Below are positions 11,026 to 21,789 of a stretch of 64,000 nucleotides of DNA, piece by piece. The notes below the pieces were generated by a model. The model ran no database searches, was not told the DNA's origin, and was given only the letters and a program-made list of their open reading frames with translations. Within the stretch, counting starts at the first letter, position 1, and each line of letters begins with the position of its first letter. Made by a program: the position numbers and the translations under genes. This stretch comes from Isoetes taiwanensis (lineage: Eukaryota > Streptophyta > Lycopodiopsida > Isoetales > Isoetaceae), in assembly GCA_021234155.1 (NCBI GenBank), contig JAJEKV010000047.1, forward strand, positions 5,609,071 to 5,673,070, given 5' to 3'.

Positions 11026-12453
11026 CTACAATGCATGATATAAATAGCTAGGATAGGAGCTAGGCCCCTCATCCTGGTCCATCGGTGTAGGAGGTGGTGG
11101 TGGCGGCCACTGGCATAATAAGGTGACCCCTGGATCCACCGTAGTAGCCGCAAGAGAAGCAATCTCTGGCGGATAGGCGGCAGCTAGTGGAGCCGCCGTG
11201 AGGAGCTTCATGCTCATCCAGGGTGCTATATCCTGGCCCAAGGCGGTCAAGGCGAAGTCCTGACGTACCAACACATAAGTGAAGACGTGGTATGACAACT
11301 TCTTGTGTCCCGCCAGGGTGGACAAAGCACGGAGGTTCCACCACAATGCCTCTGCTTCTGGGGCCAGGTTGCGGGCCACAAAAAGAACCTGTCCATGCCT
11401 AAAGGCTGAGAGGAAAAAGTGGGTAAGATGGTTTCCCGACGCTTTCCCCTGGGGAGTAACCGAAGTGGCTACTTCCTTCTCTAGGTCCATAGGAACCTCT
11501 TCCTCCTTAAGCTCCTCCTTCTCCTCCCTACTATGGGCAGAGTTATAATAGAGGTCTTCCCCTTCCTCATCCGAATGAGAGGGAATCTCGACCATGTTGA
11601 TACTTGGGACTTGAGGCCCCATAGCCGTGAAGGCTTCCGGAGGAGGCTGGGATGGAGGGTCTTGAAGTACAAGATCCCTAAGCCTGAGAAGTGTCTCAGC
11701 CGGCTCAATGGTTTGCTGGTGGAACTGAAGCAGCTGCTGTACCTCAGGAGGGAGATCCACGGATGAGAAATCAATAAAATCATCCATGCAATACTCAGCC
11801 AGCTCATAGAGAACTTGTGCTTTCTCCCATCCCTTAAGCCCGGCCACTACATGGTATGTCCATATAATATCATCCAGGAGGAGGAACTCCTGGCCCTGGT
11901 GATATATGACTAGAATGACATCTAATCCAGTTAAACGTCCTCCCAGCTCTCGGCGTAGCGGCATTTCTTCGGCTAATTGCTTCCAGCGGACGAAATCGTC
12001 CATTCCAATATGCTCATCCTCTTCCTCATCTGAAGACTCAGGGAGCTTGCCCTTCTCAGCTGGCAAGGTCTCATCCTCGACATACTGGTCCATGAGGATG
12101 GCCAGGGCAAAAGACACCTCGAGGAGCTCCTGTCCCTCATGCATGACGACGGGTGGTTGCCGGGCCCACCGGAGTTTGCCCCTGAGCACCTCGTAGCCAC
12201 TCTTGCCCCCTCCAAGCATATCCTTCACCACAGCGCGCTCAATGTATAGCTGTGGAGGTTCCCCCAGGGGAATGCAAAGAGGAAGCATCTCCTCAGTATA
12301 AAACTCCAAAAACCCGGCATAGTTAGGGTGCCTCTGCATGTTGGAGATGAGGTCGATGCGCTGGAGTAAAAAAGGCTGCAGGAGATCAAAGGGAACTTGA
12401 GGGTTCCAGTGTTCTCCATCCTGATACCATTCAAGCATGCTGGTGGCGGCCAT
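11026..12453 (-). CDS. uncharacterised 475-codon ORF inside the chromovirus
   Basis: A continuous frame starting at an ATG (MAATSMLEWYQDGEHW...) and ending with YLYHAL and a stop. It is acidic, with Ser/Asp/Glu blocks near residues 140-150 and 290-325. It has Leu/Trp-rich helical stretches elsewhere and a Pro-rich run (PPPPPPTPMDQDEG) near the C-terminus. There is no signal peptide, membrane segment, zinc knuckle or catalytic motif that I recognise. It lies between the 5' LTR and gag, where some plant gypsy elements carry extra ORFs of unknown role. That it has stayed open while neighbouring pol frames broke may be chance or may reflect later loss. Function unknown. Confidence 0.6.
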   Translation of the reverse strand: MAATSMLEWYQDGEHWNPQVPFDLLQPFLLQRIDLISNMQRHPNYAGFLEFYTEEMLPLCIPLGEPPQLYIERAVVKDMLGGGKSGYEVLRGKLRWARQPPVVMHEGQELLEVSFALAILMDQYVEDETLPAEKGKLPESSDEEEDEHIGMDDFVRWKQLAEEMPLRRELGGRLTGLDVILVIYHQGQEFLLLDDIIWTYHVVAGLKGWEKAQVLYELAEYCMDDFIDFSSVDLPPEVQQLLQFHQQTIEPAETLLRLRDLVLQDPPSQPPPEAFTAMGPQVPSINMVEIPSHSDEEGEDLYYNSAHSREEKEELKEEEVPMDLEKEVATSVTPQGKASGNHLTHFFLSAFRHGQVLFVARNLAPEAEALWWNLRALSTLAGHKKLSYHVFTYVLVRQDFALTALGQDIAPWMSMKLLTAAPLAAAYPPEIASLAATTVDPGVTLLCQWPPPPPPTPMDQDEGPSSYPSYLYHAL

Positions 12454-13399
12454 TGGCGCTGGAAGGAAGGAGGGAGGAGGAGAAACAAAAAGCTAGGGAA
12501 TGAAAATGAAACCCTAAAAACTTTTTAAGTACCCCTTGTACCTTTATGCTGACGTCAGCATTGACATTTTTCTTTTTTTTTAAGGAGTATTAAAATCTGT
12601 TTATTTAATCATAGATAGTTATGCCATAACAGGGACACAGTAGACAAAACTAGGAATTAAGCACGAATTCACTAGTTAGAGAAATTTGGAATTCTCGTTT
12701 GACCTCCAAATAAGTTGCAATGGCCATATAAAACGCAAAAAGTTCTTCATGGGGACCATATTGGTGACCCAAAAACATGTTAAAAAGGTTGCACAAATCG
12801 CTACTGCGATGTGTTTGCATCTACACGACCAAAATATTTGTTTTTTAAGGCATGTTCATAATAAATGGCATGTGTTATGACATATATATTGCACACCGTG
12901 AGCTCCCAAAGAACATGGGTGCAAAATAAGCACCCAAAGACCAAATAAAATTTGTATTTTATAAATTTTAAAGCTTTATACAATATTGAAAATACTAAAA
13001 AGAATACAATTTTTGAAAAGAAAAATATTTTATCTGCTCAACAGAATCGCTGTGGCGATTTGCTTGAGCAAGTATTGAGGTTTATGCTCATGGTTTGTGC
13101 TCGTGGATTTCGCTATGGCGATTTAGTGGATCAAGAATCAAACCATAAAGGCAGCCTTCTGGAATCCGTACGGACATGATTTTTTGCATCAAAAACAGAC
13201 TGCGAAGTTTTTTCCTATGGGATTGATATAATGACAGACTTGAATAAGAAACTTGAATAAGAAAGGAATCGATTAAAAACCTAAATAACAGATCTGAGTA
13301 AGAAAGGAATGGATTACAAACCTTTCAACAAGCTTGATCTTACTCAAATCGAAGAGATAATCAAAATTGTCCGCTGAGGAGCCTCCGGTGATCAGATTA
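12454..13399 (-). other. non-coding spacer within the chromovirus
   Basis: AT-rich sequence with no convincing reading frame. The phrase GCGATTT(A/G) recurs a few times (around 13030-13120). It separates the 475-codon ORF from the helicase-like fragment and may contain an intron or leader of the element transcript. Confidence 0.3.
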
Positions 13400-13650
13400 A
13401 CAATATAAGCTGATCTAATATTTTCCTTAAAGTTCTCATCCATATTGTCATATCCCTACAACTCTATCTGTATGAACTCAATTTGATCTTCAATGTAATC
13501 ATGACCCTGAAACTTATTTTGACCAGCAGCTCCGAATTTCATAGTCGCCTTTCCTATTTGGTACTGCTCCCAAGCATCTTGTTCTTTCATAGGCTTTGTC
13601 TTTTCCTCTGTGTCTAAATTGAAATTAAAAGCATCATTCCTCTCAGCCAA
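13400..13650 (-). pseudogene. captured fragment resembling a DEAH-box splicing helicase
   Basis: The - strand frame at 13650-13456 reads KEQDAWEQYQIGKATMKFG, then YIEDQIEFIQIEL and a stop. Still in frame it continues with GYDNMDENF. From memory this resembles the region upstream of the helicase core in plant Prp2/DHX16-like splicing helicases: a WE.HQIGKAT.KFGA block, then EDQIEF(I/V). Only about 60 residues match and no helicase motif is present, so the call is tentative. Host gene pieces carried inside LTR elements are known as transduplications. The next item, a histone H3 fold, would be a second such capture in the same element. Confidence 0.35.
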
Positions 13651-14340
13651 ACCAAGCCCTATAAATGAATGTTTCCCTCGCCCATCATTTACCCTGAAAA
13701 GCAGCCATAGATTCGTGGATTCTGAAGCACAGCAGCTTCGTCAGGATTTGATTTCTGTTGAAAACCTAGTTGAAGGGGATTTTGACTCAAAGCCTTGCTC
13801 CAAAAACACTACGGAAATCCATGGCTTTTGCTCAAAATGGGGACCCCAGAAATCCTAATAACCTACAGATCACTCAAAATAAACCTGTAGGGAATCACTT
13901 CCGGCAGAAATTCTAATAAACATGCAAGGGAGTTAGTCACAATGTAAGATGCAAGCCTGCGGTGGAAACAACGGCGGAAGAATCACTATGAATCGCCGGA
14001 AGAGATGCTGGTTCCATGGGCACTAGAGACATCTGCCGAAGGCGCATCGAGCAGGGCATCCGGAGGTCCTGGCTTCCCCGCATGCTGCTGCCCATTCAAA
14101 TCGAGGGGTTTTTATGGTTCTAAACCACGCTTTTATTTGAGCTGTACCTTTATCCTGCCCACATTGGGCGGGACAAAAATTTGAATTAAAGGTGACCACT
14201 TTTGCTGGTGGTGGGCCTAAAGTGCTGCCCTTTAAATTCTCAATATCCGCTTTTTTCTCCATATAATGAATTCGTGCTTATTTCTATTAAGATGTACAAA
14301 ATTTTTACAATGATAATGCCCGAAGGCAGCTACAGATGAT

Positions 14341-15627
14341 CCCCCCCGGATTCTCTGGGTAAGGGCTAAATCCTTGGTCATTATTGTGACTCTCTTTGCG
14401 TGGATAGCGCAAAAATTTGCGTCACTGAAGAGAGCGATCAGGTAGGCTTCAGCAGCCTCCTGAGAGCGAGCAGGTAGGCTTCAGCAGCCTCCTGAAGTGC
14501 CAAAATTGCAAAGGTCTGGAAGCGGAGATCAGTCTTGAACTCCTGGGCTACCTCCCTCACCAACCTCTGGAAGGGCAGCTTTCTTATTAACAGCTCCGTG
14601 GTCTTCTAGTACTTACGGATCTCCCGTAAGGCCACGGTGCCCGATCTGAAGCGATGGGGTTTCCTTGAAGTGGCAGCTTTTGGAGTCGGACCAGGCTTCC
14701 TTGGCACCGTCTTGCCTGCGGTAACGGGATGGGGCCATGCAGCTTCCACCCGTTCCTGGCGCCGACTAAAGCTAGTGTGCTTGCCTATGCTTCCGACAAC
14801 CTTTAATTTCTCTTTGTATTGGCTGCCGGCCTTGTGAGCTGTGGATTTCCTTCGTCTCTTGACGGGTGGCTTATCCGCTTGATCAGGCCCCTGCTGGATT
14901 TCTTGCTCTGCGTTGGCCTGCTGCTATTGTTGCTCTTGTTGGGCCTTTTCTTGTTGCTCATGTTGGGCCCTTTCCTGTTGTTCTCGAAACTCACGGGCTG
15001 CTGCCAGGTCGGCTTCCACCTGAGCAAACCGCCGAGTCGCGACCCTTCGAAGCAGCTCGTGATGGTAACGGTCGGGCCAGAGGTTCATATCGATCTGGAC
15101 TGTTGTCAGGTAGTCCAGGCTGATATTTGGGATCACACCCCAGATAAAGGTCTGGAAAGCCTCATGACAGCCGTACGGAGGGATCTCGAAGGGCTCGCCA
15201 ATGATGATGGCCCTCCCGTCCCCCAGATACCTGTACTCTCGACCCCGGGCCTCAGTGTCTGCCCGCTCTATCTCCCGAAGGTCGTCTTCTCGGGCCAAAG
15301 TCCGGATACGGGCTGCCTCTCTTCAGATGCCCTCCTCTTGCGAATGTTCTTCGCACCCAGGGGTAAGAACTTAACCAGCATCATCACCTGGTCAGGTTGC
15401 TCTACCGTGGTATACGGCTGCCGATGGAGGTTAAGCTTAATCAAGAAATGTTCAGAGTGATGGAATATGGGGTAAGGTATTCTAACATCATTACTAAAGC
15501 GTTGTACCAACTCATTAAGAAGGATCTCGACCATGTCACTGTCGGTGGCCAAGTGCTGCCCGAGCAGTGCATAGATCTGGGGTATAGTGAGGCTGTCAGG
15601 GTCCAAAGTGCTCTTGGTGTTGGCCAT
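14341..15627 (-). pseudogene. element ORF running into a histone H3 fold
   Basis: The ORF starts at 15627 (MANTKSTLDPDSLTIPQIYA). It shifts frame near 15300 and continues as LAREDDLREIERADTEARGR, then a Gln/Glu-rich coiled stretch. It passes one TAG at 14926-14924 and enters a basic linker (KPPVKRRRKSTAHKAG). From about 14704 it reads as histone H3: RKPHRFRSGTVALREIRKY, a TAG at 14608-14606 where H3 has Gln, then [29 protein letters not shown] and [10 protein letters not shown]. After a 32-bp tandem duplication (14439-14470 and 14471-14502) comes [18 protein letters not shown] and a degenerate RIRG tail. The fold is closer to canonical H3 than to CENH3. The N-terminal 250 residues match nothing I know. 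Confidence 0.8.
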
Positions 15628-16187
15628 GGTTGAGACGCTGGCGGTTATGGAGGCGGAAGGTAAGGCGCTAGGGCTAGAAGAGGGCGCGGGCGCAAGAGAA
15701 GGGAAGGTTGCAAGCTTGGAGTACGGCGGCTATGGCGGACGGCGGAGTAGGCGGGAGAAAGGCGCACACAAATCAAGAAAAAGAAACGGCCGTTAACTTT
15801 TTTAATTTAAAAAATTCGTTTTCATTAAAACTTAAAAAAAAAAAAAAAAAAAATTATACGGCAAAAAATACGCATTTTTATATGGAGCGGCGCTGCTCCG
15901 GTTATACGTGTTTATCTCGCACTTTTGGAGTGACCAAACCCGAGCAGCGCCGCTGTTGGGTTTGGCCCCTTGCTCGACCTTCTGATGCCGGTTGACGACC
16001 CCAACTCGCACTTCTGGCTCCACTTCCTGACCTTAGCCACCCTACTATGGAACATATCCCTCCACAACTAGGTCATCCTCCCCATAACTAGGCCAACTAA
16101 AATGTTAATTACAGGGTGGGGAAATTTCACCGTCAACTAATGAGTTAGACTATGGCCAGTGCAACAATTTTGGTCCACCAAAACCAT

Positions 16188-16199
16188 GCTCTGATACCA
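16188..16199 (-). promoter_or_regulatory. chromovirus primer-binding site (initiator tRNA-Met)
   Basis: The - strand reads TGGTATCAGAGC, the standard plant PBS complementary to the 3' end of initiator tRNA-Met. It lies one base inside the LTR at 16201. Minus-strand synthesis starts here, so 16201-17745 is the 5' LTR. Confidence 0.92.
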
Positions 16200-16200
16200 C

Positions 16201-17745
16201 TGTGGCGCTCCCAGTATCCATATGATGCTCCCATCGTATAGACACGGGATTTCCCCTCCCATGGCGACTAAATCGCCATGGCAAGGCCCTCCGTCATACT
16301 CGGACTACTTGGGATGGCCAAGTATTCGGGCGAGGAACACGGAGGTGTCATTCGTTCCACGTCCTCTGTGGGGAATCCTATACAGCGGAAGCATACATAT
16401 ACGTTAGCATACAATCATAATGCAAAATAATATACCACCACGAAGGGTGGCCCATCCATCATCATCATGGAAAAGACAATCCGTTCATAACAACATGAAA
16501 TAATACAATAACAGGGCACTACCCCGGGCTCAGACTCCAAGGGATCAACTGACGGCCAGGGTCTCAAGATATTAACAGACGGAAGTATAACATGGCGTTG
16601 GCTGGCATAAGACAACGGCTAGGGTTGTCCGCTCCATCCGCCCCTCCTGTGTACACTTTGCAAATAGGCTGAATCATGCTATGATGTGCTTATAGCCCTC
16701 CGGAGACGCAATCCCAAGGAATCACCCTTCGGGACTACTCCGGGTTACATCTCCCCGGTCCGATGGGGCAGGTCAGAGAGGCGTCTCCTCCCCGAGTATG
16801 ACGGATCCCTGGGTGTGCTAGAGAACACGTGCCGCATCAGCGATCCCCGTATCCGTACCCGACTTACTCCCCTAAATCTAAAGGTCAGCTCACCAACCCG
16901 TTCGAGCCCAGGGCGACCATATAGGCTCCCACCCTCCGGTCCAGGGAGTGTCAGACCCATACCCGGCCCACACACAGTGACCAGCTATAGGCCTAGCACA
17001 CTATAGGAGTCCCGTAGCTGCGCTAGGCAGGACCCCACCCCTGTTTCACCCGCATACTCGTTGTCTGGTGCTGAACTACATCATAGCATCCCCAGCCAGA
17101 TTGGCTCTTGTGCACATGCCGCAGTATTGGGTATTAAGGGATCTGACTAGAGACATCTCTAATCCTAGGAAGCTTTTAGTCCACTACCCTTCCCTTAATT
17201 CCCAATACACGGAAGAAGCAGAAAGAACTAATGTAATTACCATCCATGTATTCAGAACAATTCATAAAGAGAATTTAATCATTTCATCTACTCAAATAAG
17301 TGTCAACAGAAAAGAACTCTATCTACTGACTAACCGGTGTCCTGGCTGGAGCCATGGTCACGGTAGGCATCCATCTCTCGAAACTGGTAGGTAAGTGTTG
17401 GCAAAACAAGCTTAGGATGCTGGCTACTGCTCCTCCTCAATCCCAATTCGAATTTGGGAGAGAAAATGGGGTAGGACCCCTATTCCTAGGCCCAAAATGG
17501 TAAGTCCCTTCTGGCCAATCGATTTGGGCCAGGTAGCACCTCCTTATTGGTGATAATTAGCTAAACTATAATAACTTAATTAGGTTAATTAAGCCATTAT
17601 AATCCATAATTATCCCTTTGGCTTTATTAACATAGCTAATAAAAACCATTATGGATAACCCTCACTTGGACCATTAAGCCCATTGAGTCCTGGTGACGTG
17701 TCATAATATGCATACGTATACCGTATAGATACCTGGAACGTCACA
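16201..17745 (-). repeat. chromovirus LTR (5' LTR relative to its genes)
   Basis: 1545 bp, matching the LTR at 2917-4387 along its whole length except for an extra AT-rich block of about 74 bp near 17540-17615. The same inverted CCATGGCGA/TCGCCATGG hairpin is present near its left end. As the 5' LTR it should hold the element promoter, reading leftward. I could not place a TATA box with confidence. Confidence 0.92.
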
Positions 17746-17829
17746 AATGTGAACATGACTGCTTCTACTATAGTACAATTGCTACTGCAATTATAATCCC
17801 GCGGGTAGATGTTTCTATCTCAACTGCAC

Positions 17830-18700
17830 ATACCACCATTTCTAAATAGGGATTGTGCTTATATATGGTCTCCTGGAATTATAGGGGCTTCCTATGGTAG
17901 AAGGGGGATAGCTTGAACTCCACAGCTAGAAATATGGATTTCATTTTCTTTACAAAAGCATGGAAATATACTGGTTTTCCTACACAACATAGACAGACAC
18001 AATGGCTACATGTAAATACGGGTACAAAATCAGTGTGGAAACTTCTCTATGTGGCTGCATGCTATTTTTCACATGCAGACTCTAACTTCTATCACACGCA
18101 TTTAAACGTGGATAGAGTGTGCCCATATGTCGATCTATACGATGACATTCAACAACACAGGCAATTGGGATATATGATGCGAGTTGAAAATTTCAATGCA
18201 TGTAGAGCAACAAAACAATAAATGAAATTCAACCATCTAGTCAAGGACATATTACAACTTCAAAGGATGAAAGATCTTTGGCTACATACATCAGCTGATG
18301 ATGGCCCACCTTATCATATATGAGTTAGAAGAAATTTGATTTAGAAGTGTAAAATTTTTTACTTGATTTGCAATGGTCTCTTATAGTGGCCATCCTCATC
18401 CTTCCACACTTGGCAGCAGAAGAATTAGGGTGGGCCATCCAACGTAATGGATTATGTGCTAGTGGTAGAGCAAGATCTACATCTTGTCATGTATATGCCA
18501 GTGGGAACAGATAGCAGAGATGAAGAGGTGGATTCAGATCATCACTCTCTCTTTTTTAAATTAGACTAGCAAGCAATACAGATCCACTGTGAAGCTAATT
18601 TTGAGATGCCTCAGCTTTTCCTAGATTATGATTGGGCGGAGGATTATGCACATCTGCTAATAAAGGAGCTATAGAAAATTCCGCACAACACCACATTAGA
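17830..18700 (+). pseudogene. LINE ORF2 endonuclease domain relic
   Basis: The translation begins VSWNYRGF (17868 onward), the usual start of plant LINE ORF2 endonucleases, followed at once by a stop. The frame at 17913-18221 has MDFIFFTKAW (the LQET-like position), then LLYVAACYFSHADSNFY and VENFNAC (from a GDFNA-type catalytic motif). The SDHHSL motif (active-site Asp-His) is at 18534-18551, about 660 bp from the start as expected for the ~220-residue apurinic-type endonuclease. This nuclease nicks target DNA for target-primed reverse transcription. Several stops and a changed GDFN motif make it dead. Confidence 0.75.
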
Positions 18701-21177
18701 TAATAGAATTGTCACAACCCTTTTGAGTGCGGGAGAGCAATGTTATAGAAGAAGACACAGAGTGTCTTCAGATTCACCAAGCATTCCATGAAACAAGTGG
18801 TTTGTTGTTCAGTGTTTAAACAATAGCTCAGACTGGTAATTAATCCCACGCTCATGCTGCAGGGCGTGAAATAATATAAAGCTTGCCTCAAGGACAAAAA
18901 GTTGAAGGTGCTCATCATCTACAAAATCGACGAGGTAAGGAACACATAAACACTATGAACTCTCTTACAATCAAACTCTTAACTGAAAAGATAGAATTCC
19001 TGGCACAAATTCACAAACCAACCAATGTTTAAGAACATCACAAGCGGGCATCTTTGACTTAACCCAATTCTAAAAATCTGATAGAACAACTGCTCTATCT
19101 TCTCTAGGTTTCTGTTGATAGCTTAGCAAAGAAAAGATATGGGCATAGCTTCGATTTGGTATCTCCATAAATAAAAATCATGAACTTATTTTAATGGACT
19201 TTACCTTTTTACAAAAATATATCCCTACAAATTTGATTTCATTCCAATGGTTATTTTCAATGTTCCATTAGTTGTTAAGAGCCTAGGTAATATGTTTTTG
19301 AGTATTCAATGATCCAATATTTTCTTGCTATGCTTTGCCTCCATGTTATGACATCGAGTCCCCTAAACCGCTCCCCCCAGCTTGTGCCATATCAATTCCA
19401 TCCTTCTCAAGAACTTATTGACCTCCATCATCTACCTTGCAGGAATAACCTCTTTAAATACTAACCTCTTTAAAGACTGATCAAACTCGATCATCTATCT
19501 TAAGGATTTCCATCTATCTTAAGGATTTCCATCCCTTCTCAAAGATTGATCGAACTCGATTATTTGCCTTGAGAAATAACAATCTTTTCCCAAAGCTAGT
19601 CACCTGACTATATGCTTTGATATTTTTCTTCACCTAATCTCTAAGGCTGGTAAACTTACCATTTATCCTTGAGAGACATCTCTAAAAACATGTTTAAGAT
19701 TTGGCTATTACACTGCAGTCACAATTATCCTTTCTACGCGTACTTTAAGACAAATATCTGAATGGAAAAAGAAGACTCGTCCATTAACTTAATTCACTTC
19801 AAATGATTACCATGCTAAAAAATTCTAGCAATCATTTGTATACACAAGTCAGTTGCGAAGACCCTTTTACCTTATAAATTGCAATTAAGTTGCTCCTTGC
19901 ATCTATAAAAGGTAAAAACATTTTCCAAAAAGTCTTTCATGCAAAACAATCTTCCAAAAATATTTCCTCCAAAACAATCTCCTTGTCCTGCAAAAACTCA
20001 ACAAACAATAGCAAACCCAACCAATCACTATGGCTCCTTCAGTTACGTCAATAACTGCACCCAATTTCTTAATTAATCTATCACCTAGGCAATGACTAAT
20101 TAAATTTTCCACTTCTACATAAGTTCATGGTTTTAATAATTGAAAGTAGTAATAATTTTACCATTCTTCTCTATGTCAATCTAAGAGCGTTCATGCAACA
20201 ACCAAATATTTCTATACGTTCATATTTGCGAACCAATTTTCTAGGTTTTCTTGCCACCATACCTTATGTAGTCAAAGTTTTTCTTTCCACCATAGCTTAT
20301 GCAGTCAAACCATTACTATTTTCGTCCAATGGTTTATTACTTGTTAAACCTAGGTAAAAATTCATATGTCTTTCGATCATCTACAACAATTTAGATTCGA
20401 CACATTGGCCTACAATTTTTCTAGGACAAGCAACAATATGCATCGGGAATCTAATATTTAGGGTTTTGGATAAGGTTAGGATTGCAGCAGTGGCAAGGCC
20501 AGACCCCCTCGTGCTTTACAAAAAGGAAAGAAAAGAAGATAACCAATATCTCCACTAGTAGTCATCGCTTCCATCTCTACAACCCCACTGGCCGTTAATT
20601 AGATATATTTTAACTACTCAGTTTCAACAGCTAATCCTTCAACCCTTTTTATATAGATAATCAGGACAAAGAGAGCACTTGGACTTTGGACCAGCTGCTA
20701 TCTATGATATTTGGCCAAACACCTTTTATGAACGACAGATGCTCGAATCACATCTTTTGGGTGACAATCCTGCCAAAATCTGAGATTTAATTTCGATTGC
20801 AAGCTAGATCCTTGTTACTCAAGGATATCCAGGTTCAGTTTTTGTTCATAGACACTAAAGCTTACTTTCTGATCCCACAAAGGAATCTTGAGTCACAATG
20901 GCCTTGTTGCCCAGAATTTCAAATGTAATTTCAGGGACAGAATTTGAAAATTGGTTTAGGTGAGAAGTTCCATGAATTATATTCAAGGCTAAGATTTATC
21001 CACAAACTTCAATGAAAGAAACACAACTCTTGTACCAATCTTATCTTATATTATAAAGTTTTACCGTAAGTGTTGGACCATGCCCTAATTTAGATGGCTC
21101 AGATTATCAGATTGCATCCGAAGGCCAAGGTTTATTGCATGACTTCTCACCACTGTGATTGGTTATTGCTTTGATCT
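18701..21177. other. AT-rich degenerate sequence after the LINE
   Basis: LINE-like codons persist weakly to about 19150 on the + strand. Beyond that I see no gene. Small local duplications occur near 19440-19560 (CTTAAGGATTTCCATC repeated; CTCGATCATCTA-like phrases). No terminal repeats or RNA genes are evident. Confidence 0.35.
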
Positions 21178-21700
21178 CGTAAGAGGAAAAGGAAAAGGGA
21201 GGACAAAAAGGGAAAATGAAGGGTAAAAAGGCACGAGGAAAAGGGGAAGAGGGAAAGGGGAAAAGGGAAGGGAAAAAGGGCATGGAAAAAAGGGGAAGAG
21301 GAAAAGGGTGAGGAAAGGGAAAAATAGCATGGGAAAAAGGAAAAAATAAGGTAAAAGAAAAGGGGGAGGGAAAAAAGGAAGGGAAAAAAGGCAACGGAAA
21401 AAGAGAAAGAGGGAAGGTGTGAGGAAAGGAGGAAAGGGGAAGGGAAAAAAGGGAAGCAAAAAATGGTGGACAGACGAAAAAAAGGCATGGGAAAATAAAA
21501 AGGAAAAGGAAAAATGAAAAAAGGAGGCGGAAAGGGGAAAAGAGAAGGGAAAAAGGGCACGAGAAAACGGGAGAGGAAAATGGAAAAGAGGAAGAGGGGA
21601 AGGGCATGGGAAAATTTTGAAGAGAAAAAGTGTGAGGAAAAGAAAAAAAGAAAGGGAAAAAAAGCATGGGAAAGGGGAAAGGAAAAAGAAAAAAAGGGAG
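21178..21700 (+). repeat. ~520-bp polypurine tract of degenerate tandem units
   Basis: The + strand is almost entirely A and G, built from short units such as GGGAAAAAGGG, with GCATGGGAAAA or GCACGAGGAAA inserted every few dozen bases. The opposite strand is therefore polypyrimidine. Three overlapping - strand frames translate it as Phe/Pro/Ser/Leu strings; that is composition, not a gene. Such tracts can form triplex (H-DNA) structures. It lies next to the broken 3' end of the copia element. Confidence 0.85.
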
Positions 21701-21789
21701 ATAAGTTTGTAGGTGAAGACATCCCACCCCAAAACCACAATACCTTTCTTAAATAGTTAGCAACTTAAGATAAGCATCCAATAAGTGAT

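Larger units (their letters stand above)
2917..17745 (-). mobile_element. Ty3/gypsy chromovirus, 14.8 kb, with extra ORFs
   Basis: Two LTRs (2917-4387 and 16201-17745) both begin TGTG(A/G)CG and end in (T/C)GT(A/C)ACA. Just inside the right LTR is a primer-binding site complementary to initiator tRNA-Met; just inside the left LTR is a polypurine tract, so the element reads on the - strand. The flanks GATGT (2912-2916) and AATGT (17746-17750) look like a 5-bp target duplication with one change. From 5' to 3' it carries a histone-H3-containing ORF, a helicase-like scrap, a 475-codon ORF, an acidic exon, gag-protease, RT, RNase H, integrase and a chromodomain, then a LINE fragment. Pol has frameshifts and stops, so this copy is not autonomous. 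Its interior is about twice the usual chromovirus length. Confidence 0.93.
450..19150 (+). mobile_element. L1-like LINE, split in two by a nested chromovirus
   Basis: ORF1 remnants lie at 802-2688 and ORF2 endonuclease remnants at 17830-18700, both on the + strand and in the right order. The chromovirus at 2917-17745 sits exactly between the end of ORF1 and the start of ORF2, so both halves very probably belong to one LINE. Weakly LINE-like but badly broken frames continue to about 19150. No poly(A) tail or target duplication could be assigned. The outer limits are approximate. Confidence 0.6.

Noticed and set aside
14341-14704. H3 segment considered as an ordinary host histone gene hit by insertion
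   Set aside because: It lies inside the chromovirus between 5' LTR and gag, in element orientation, in frame with an upstream element ORF, and lacks a normal H3 N-terminal tail.
21107-21740. Three overlapping Phe/Pro/Ser-rich open frames of about 200 codons
   Set aside because: They are the translation of a polypyrimidine strand; open in three frames at once, so composition only.
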